A stretch of DNA of 6,263 bases from Betaproteobacteria bacterium UBA7395 (GTDB taxonomy: Bacteria > Pseudomonadota > Gammaproteobacteria > Burkholderiales > Rhodocyclaceae). Every line of letters begins with the position of its first letter. The first letter of the stretch is position 1. Of this stretch, positions 3,346-6,263 are shown in pieces. Made by a program: the position numbers and the translations under genes. Under the pieces are notes generated by a model. The model was not told the origin of the DNA, did not search any database, and worked only from the letters and a program-made list of their open reading frames with translations. Location: contig DKNF01000258.1 of the NCBI GenBank assembly GCA_002470165.1, positions 1 through 6,263 on the forward strand. The letters run 5' to 3'.

Positions 3346-6263
3346 TTGCCCGTTCCCTTGTCCTGCACCGGAGCATCATCGCCGCTGGGGTCGCGCCGCC
3401 GGGGTATCCTGAGTCCCGATGTGTTGCCCTGGGTCGTGCTCGGGCTGTTGCTGTCGCTGATCCTCGCCGCCTGGTATCTGGCCAGCGAAACCGCGACCCA
3501 CCGCGCCAACGAACGCTTTCTCTACCGTGCCGAAAAGGAGCGTGATTACATCCACCAGCGGATGTCGGCGCATGAGCAGATATTGCGCGGGGCGGCCGCC
3601 TTTTTCGAAGCCAGCGACGAGGTCAGCCGCGATGAATGGCGGCGCTATGTCGCCCGCCTGCAACTTGGCGGAGAACTGCATGGCACGCAGGGGCTGGGTC
3701 TGGCACTGGTGATTGCTCCCGAGGCGAAGGCTGCCCATGAGGAGCGCTTGCGCGCCGACGGCATCTTGCCGCACGAAATCCGGCCGCCCGGCCAGCGCGA
3801 GCAATACAGCAGCGTCATCTACCTTGAGCCGCAGAACGAACGCAACCGGCGGGCAATCGGCTACGACATGCTGGCCGATACCGCGCGTCGCGAAGCGATG
3901 GAGCGTGCCCGCGACAGCGGGCTGCCGGCGATGACCGGCAAGTTGATTCTCAGGCAGGAACCGACGGGGCCGGAGCGGCAACCGGGTTTCCTGATCTATC
4001 TGCCGGTCTATCGAACCGATTTGCCGCGCGATACCGTCGAACAACGCCGGCGTGCGCTGCTCGGTTTTGTTTTCAGCCCCTTCCGGGCGGGCGACCTGCT
4101 CGGCAAGATCAAGGCGAGCCGCGAGATGGACGTCGATTTTGCCCTGTTCGACACGGCGGTCGCCCCGGAAAACCTGCTCTACGATTCGCTGGCAGGCGAG
4201 TCGGCGGCAGGTCGTCATGTCGTCGACCTGCCGATGGAACTTGCCGGTCACCGCTGGGTTGTCCGTTTCCGCAGCAGCCCCGAGTTCGACATGGCGTCGA
4301 CCAGCCGCCTGCCGCAGAGCATCGCGGGTTACGGATTGCTGCTCGCGCTGATGATTTTCGGCCTGCTTTACGGCAATTCCCGCCACAACCGACGGATCGA
4401 AGCGATCGCGCATCGGTTGCGGGACAGCGAGCAGTCGTTGCGCAGCATCCTCGACAACACGCCGGATGCGGTTTTCATTGCCCGTCCGGATGGCAGTTAC
4501 GAGTACGTCAATCAGACGGCCGGCGAACTGCTCGGCTACGCGCCGCAGGAACTCCTGAGTATGGGCATCGGCGGCTTGGACGAGGCGCACCAGCAGCTCT
4601 TCAAGCGGGTTGTTGCCGAAGGGCGTTGCTTCAGCGAAATCGAATTGCGCCGCAAGGACGGTTCGATCGCCCATGCCGAAATGAGCGCCGTCCTCCTGCC
4701 CAGCGGCAATGTGCTCGGTCTGTGCCGCGACATCGCCCGGCGCCGGCAGGCGGAGCAGGCTTTGCTTGCCGCCGAGCGCAAGTTCCGCGGCCTGATCGAG
4801 CAATCCCTGGTCGGGGTGTACATCATCCAGGATGGCTACTTTCCTTACGTCAATCCGCGTTTTGCCCAGATGTTCGGTTTTGCCAGCGCGGACGAGGTGA
4901 TCGGGCGGGTTCCGGTCAGCAATCTGGTGGCGCCGGAAGCGCGGGAAACCGTCGCCGAAAACCTGCGGCGGCGGATGAGCGGCGAAGTCGAGGCGGTCAA
5001 TTATTCCTTTGTCGGCTTGCGCCAGGACGGTAGCCGGCTGGATGTCGAGGTTTATGGGCGGATCATGGAACATGAAGGGCGCCCGGCCGTCATCGGCGTC
5101 CTGCTCGATGTTTCCGAACGCAAGCGGGTGGAGGCCGAACTCGAGCAGAACCGCCTGCATCTGGAAGACCTCGTCGCCGCCCGTACCAACGAACTGCGGG
5201 TCGCCAAGGATGCCGCCGAAGCCGCCAACCGGGCGAAGAGCAGCTTCCTCGCCAACATGAGCCACGAATTGCGCACGCCGATGAATGCCATCATCGGGCT
5301 GAGCGAAATCCTCCTGCGCCGCTACGAAGATCCGGCGCTGTGCGACAAGTTGGGCAAGATTTCCGGCGCGGCCAATCACCTCCTGCACCTGGTCAACGAC
5401 ATCCTCGACCTGTCCAAGATCGATGCAGAGCACCTCGTGCTGGAGAACGTTCCCTTCCGTTTCGGCAGCCTGCTTGCCGATATCGACAGCCTGGTTCACG
5501 ACCGTCTGGAAGCTCGTCATCTGACCCTCAAGCGCCAGATCGATCCGCGTCTGGCCGGTCTGGAGCTTCTCGGTGACCCGTTGCGCCTGCAGCAGGTGCT
5601 GCTCAATCTGGTGACCAACGCCGTGAAGTTCACCGAACGGGGCGGGGTGACGATAGACCTCGGGGTCGAAGCGGAAACCCCGGAAGACATCAAACTGCGC
5701 CTGAGTGTCGAGGATACCGGTATTGGCATTCCGGCCGAGGCGCTGGGGCGCATTTTCTCTCCTTTCGAGCAGGCCGACAGTTCGACCACCCGTCGCCATG
5801 GCGGCACCGGGCTCGGCCTCGCCATCTGCAAGCGGCTGGTCGAACTGATGGGCGGTTCGATCGAGGTGGCCAGTACGCCGGGCGTCGGCAGTCGCTTCAG
5901 TTTCGTGCTGCGCTTCAACAAGGCCGCCAAGCCGGCCGCCGACGCCTCGTCGATGGCGATTGCCGGCAGTGAGGCCGAGGCGCTCATCCGGCAGCGCTAT
6001 CATGATCGACGCATCCTCGTCGTCGAGGACGATCCGATCAACCAGGAAGTTGCCCGGGAATTGCTGGAGACATCGCTCGGCCTCGCCGTCGACGTCGTTT
6101 CCGACGGTCGCGAGGCAGTCGAAAAGGCCGCTCAGGTCCACTATGACCTGATCCTGATGGATATCCAGATGCCGGTCATGGACGGCCTGGCGGCGACGCA
6201 GGCGATCCGTCAGCTTGCCCTGAATGCGACAACGCCGATCCTGGCGATGACCGCCAATGCCTT
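3346..6263 (+). CDS. CHASE-PAS-PAS hybrid sensor histidine kinase (C-terminus beyond window)
   Basis: Seen: 972 codons open to the right edge, numbered from TTG 3346; the frame is closed upstream by TAG at 3247. Order: basic N-terminus (R17-R19), TM1 (about 27-46), extracytoplasmic CHASE domain (about 70-285), TM2 (about 326-343), PAS1 (about 362-468), PAS2 (about 478-596), coiled coil (about 593-635), HisKA with NMSHELRTPMNAIIG (H640), HATPase with N758, DTGIGIP (790-796), FSPFEQ and GGTGLGLAI (819-827), then a receiver with E894-D895-D896, acceptor D939 (LMDIQMP) and T969, cut before its conserved lysine. Known: CHASE domains bind small extracytoplasmic ligands in bacterial and plant receptors; PAS domains sense redox, light or small molecules. 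Inferred: an inner-membrane kinase for multi-step phosphorelay. Proteins of this layout often carry a second receiver or an Hpt after the first receiver, which would be outside the window. Divergent from the permease-kinase gene across 170 bp. Ligand and target are unknown. Confidence 0.95.
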   Translation, partial: MPVPLSCTGASSPLGSRRRGILSPDVLPWVVLGLLLSLILAAWYLASETATHRANERFLYRAEKERDYIHQRMSAHEQILRGAAAFFEASDEVSRDEWRRYVARLQLGGELHGTQGLGLALVIAPEAKAAHEERLRADGILPHEIRPPGQREQYSSVIYLEPQNERNRRAIGYDMLADTARREAMERARDSGLPAMTGKLILRQEPTGPERQPGFLIYLPVYRTDLPRDTVEQRRRALLGFVFSPFRAGDLLGKIKASREMDVDFALFDTAVAPENLLYDSLAGESAAGRHVVDLPMELAGHRWVVRFRSSPEFDMASTSRLPQSIAGYGLLLALMIFGLLYGNSRHNRRIEAIAHRLRDSEQSLRSILDNTPDAVFIARPDGSYEYVNQTAGELLGYAPQELLSMGIGGLDEAHQQLFKRVVAEGRCFSEIELRRKDGSIAHAEMSAVLLPSGNVLGLCRDIARRRQAEQALLAAERKFRGLIEQSLVGVYIIQDGYFPYVNPRFAQMFGFASADEVIGRVPVSNLVAPEARETVAENLRRRMSGEVEAVNYSFVGLRQDGSRLDVEVYGRIMEHEGRPAVIGVLLDVSERKRVEAELEQNRLHLEDLVAARTNELRVAKDAAEAANRAKSSFLANMSHELRTPMNAIIGLSEILLRRYEDPALCDKLGKISGAANHLLHLVNDILDLSKIDAEHLVLENVPFRFGSLLADIDSLVHDRLEARHLTLKRQIDPRLAGLELLGDPLRLQQVLLNLVTNAVKFTERGGVTIDLGVEAETPEDIKLRLSVEDTGIGIPAEALGRIFSPFEQADSSTTRRHGGTGLGLAICKRLVELMGGSIEVASTPGVGSRFSFVLRFNKAAKPAADASSMAIAGSEAEALIRQRYHDRRILVVEDDPINQEVARELLETSLGLAVDVVSDGREAVEKAAQVHYDLILMDIQMPVMDGLAATQAIRQLALNATTPILAMTANA
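3553..4200 (+). other. Periplasmic CHASE sensor domain (residues 70-285)
   Basis: This lies between TM1 and TM2. It has the typical CHASE pattern: an opening long helix with HEQILRGAAAFFEAS (77-91), then DEWRRYVARL, an aromatic-poor mid region, GFLIYLPVYRTD (214-225) and LLGFVFSPFRAGDLL (238-252). The last two resemble the conserved 'PVY' and 'G-x-V-x-x-x-F-R' elements of the family. There are no cysteines in the domain, so no disulfides. Confidence 0.85.
4429..4749 (+). other. PAS domain 1 of the right kinase (residues 362-468)
   Basis: Starts SEQSLRSILDNTPDAVFIA and continues with the PAS-typical YEYVNQTAGELLGY (386-399), LRRKDGSIAHAEM and a closing GLCRDIARRRQAEQAL that leads helically into PAS2. 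No cofactor-binding residue can be assigned by eye. The domain is somewhat shorter than PAS2. Confidence 0.85.
4777..5133 (+). other. PAS domain 2 of the right kinase (residues 478-596)
   Basis: Contains GVYIIQDGYFPYVNPRFAQM (491-510), the LRQDGSRLDVEV strand pair, and LLDVSERKRVEAEL at the end, which is the usual PAS/PAC exit into the signalling coiled coil. There is no GxNCRFLQ-like flavin motif, so it is not a LOV domain. No heme ligand is evident. Confidence 0.87.
5233..5919 (+). other. HisKA-HATPase kinase core of the right gene (residues 630-858)
   Basis: H-box FLANMSHELRTPMNAIIG with H640 (codon at 5263-5265), N-box QQVLLNLVTNAVKFT with N758, G1 DTGIGIP, F-box FSPFEQADSSTTRRHGG and G2 GTGLGLAICKRLVELMGG. 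All catalytic boxes are present. Sequence differs clearly from the left kinase core (for example TNAVKFT versus GNAVKFT, FSPFEQ versus FEPFVR), so the two are not recent duplicates. Confidence 0.94.
6007..6263 (+). other. Receiver domain of the right gene, truncated by the window edge
   Basis: RRILVVEDDPINQEVARELL (888-907) carries the acidic cluster E894-D895-D896; D939 in LILMDIQMPVMDG is the phospho-acceptor; T969 in LAMTANA is the switch residue. The window ends just after, so the conserved lysine and the last helices are not visible. Confidence 0.92.

Noticed and set aside
3203..3509. Short open frames in and around the intergenic region (plus 3203-3412, minus 3246-3509).
   Set aside because: No ribosome site or recognisable protein. 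The minus one runs antisense into the start of the CHASE kinase; the plus one overlaps that start in another frame.
3376..6141. A 921-codon open frame on the minus strand, antisense to the CHASE kinase.
   Set aside because: Its translation has no recognisable domains and an Asp/Gln/Arg-rich composition typical of the complement of GC-biased codons. The plus strand carries unmistakable CHASE, PAS, kinase and receiver motifs in one frame over the same bases.
1..6263. CRISPR arrays, insertion sequences, tRNA or rRNA genes, phage features.
   Set aside because: None seen. Nearly all of the window is explained by the two kinase genes, and the only gap is the 170-bp intergenic region.

Overview
The window is GC-rich, almost entirely protein-coding DNA. 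It holds two large, divergently transcribed genes, and both run off the window. Neither has a stop codon inside it. Each encodes a membrane-bound hybrid sensor histidine kinase (kinase plus receiver domain in one chain). High GC, strong GC bias at third codon positions and this type of signalling protein suggest a proteobacterium. A betaproteobacterium of the Rhodocyclales/Burkholderiales kind is my best guess, at low confidence, since no taxonomic marker is present.

Left half (3175 down to 1, minus strand): one uninterrupted frame of 1058 codons from an ATG. In order it encodes an NCS1-type (purine/cytosine permease-like) 12-helix transporter module, a compact eight-cysteine module, a two-helix membrane hairpin, a coiled coil, a HisKA/HATPase kinase core, a receiver domain, and a Pro/Ala-rich linker leading into sequence beyond the edge. 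This is a transporter-receptor kinase, similar in concept to CbrA/CrbS, which carry an SLC5 (sodium/solute symporter) module. Here the transporter is of a different family and an additional Cys-rich module is inserted.

Middle (3176-3345): a 170-bp divergent intergenic region, visibly less GC-rich than the genes. It must carry the control signals for both. It contains a nearly concentric pair of inverted repeats and a good Shine-Dalgarno sequence in front of a TTG start.

Right half (3346 to 6263, plus strand): a frame of 972 codons encoding TM1, a periplasmic CHASE domain, TM2, PAS, PAS, coiled coil, HisKA, HATPase and a receiver domain cut off by the window edge.

Together the two genes look like a head-to-head pair of multi-step phosphorelay sensors. 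One would read a small molecule through a permease fold, and the other would read an extracytoplasmic ligand through CHASE plus cytoplasmic cues through PAS. No DNA-binding response regulator or Hpt domain is visible inside the window, so their output must lie outside it. The long open frames antisense to both genes are by-products of codon bias and are not annotated.
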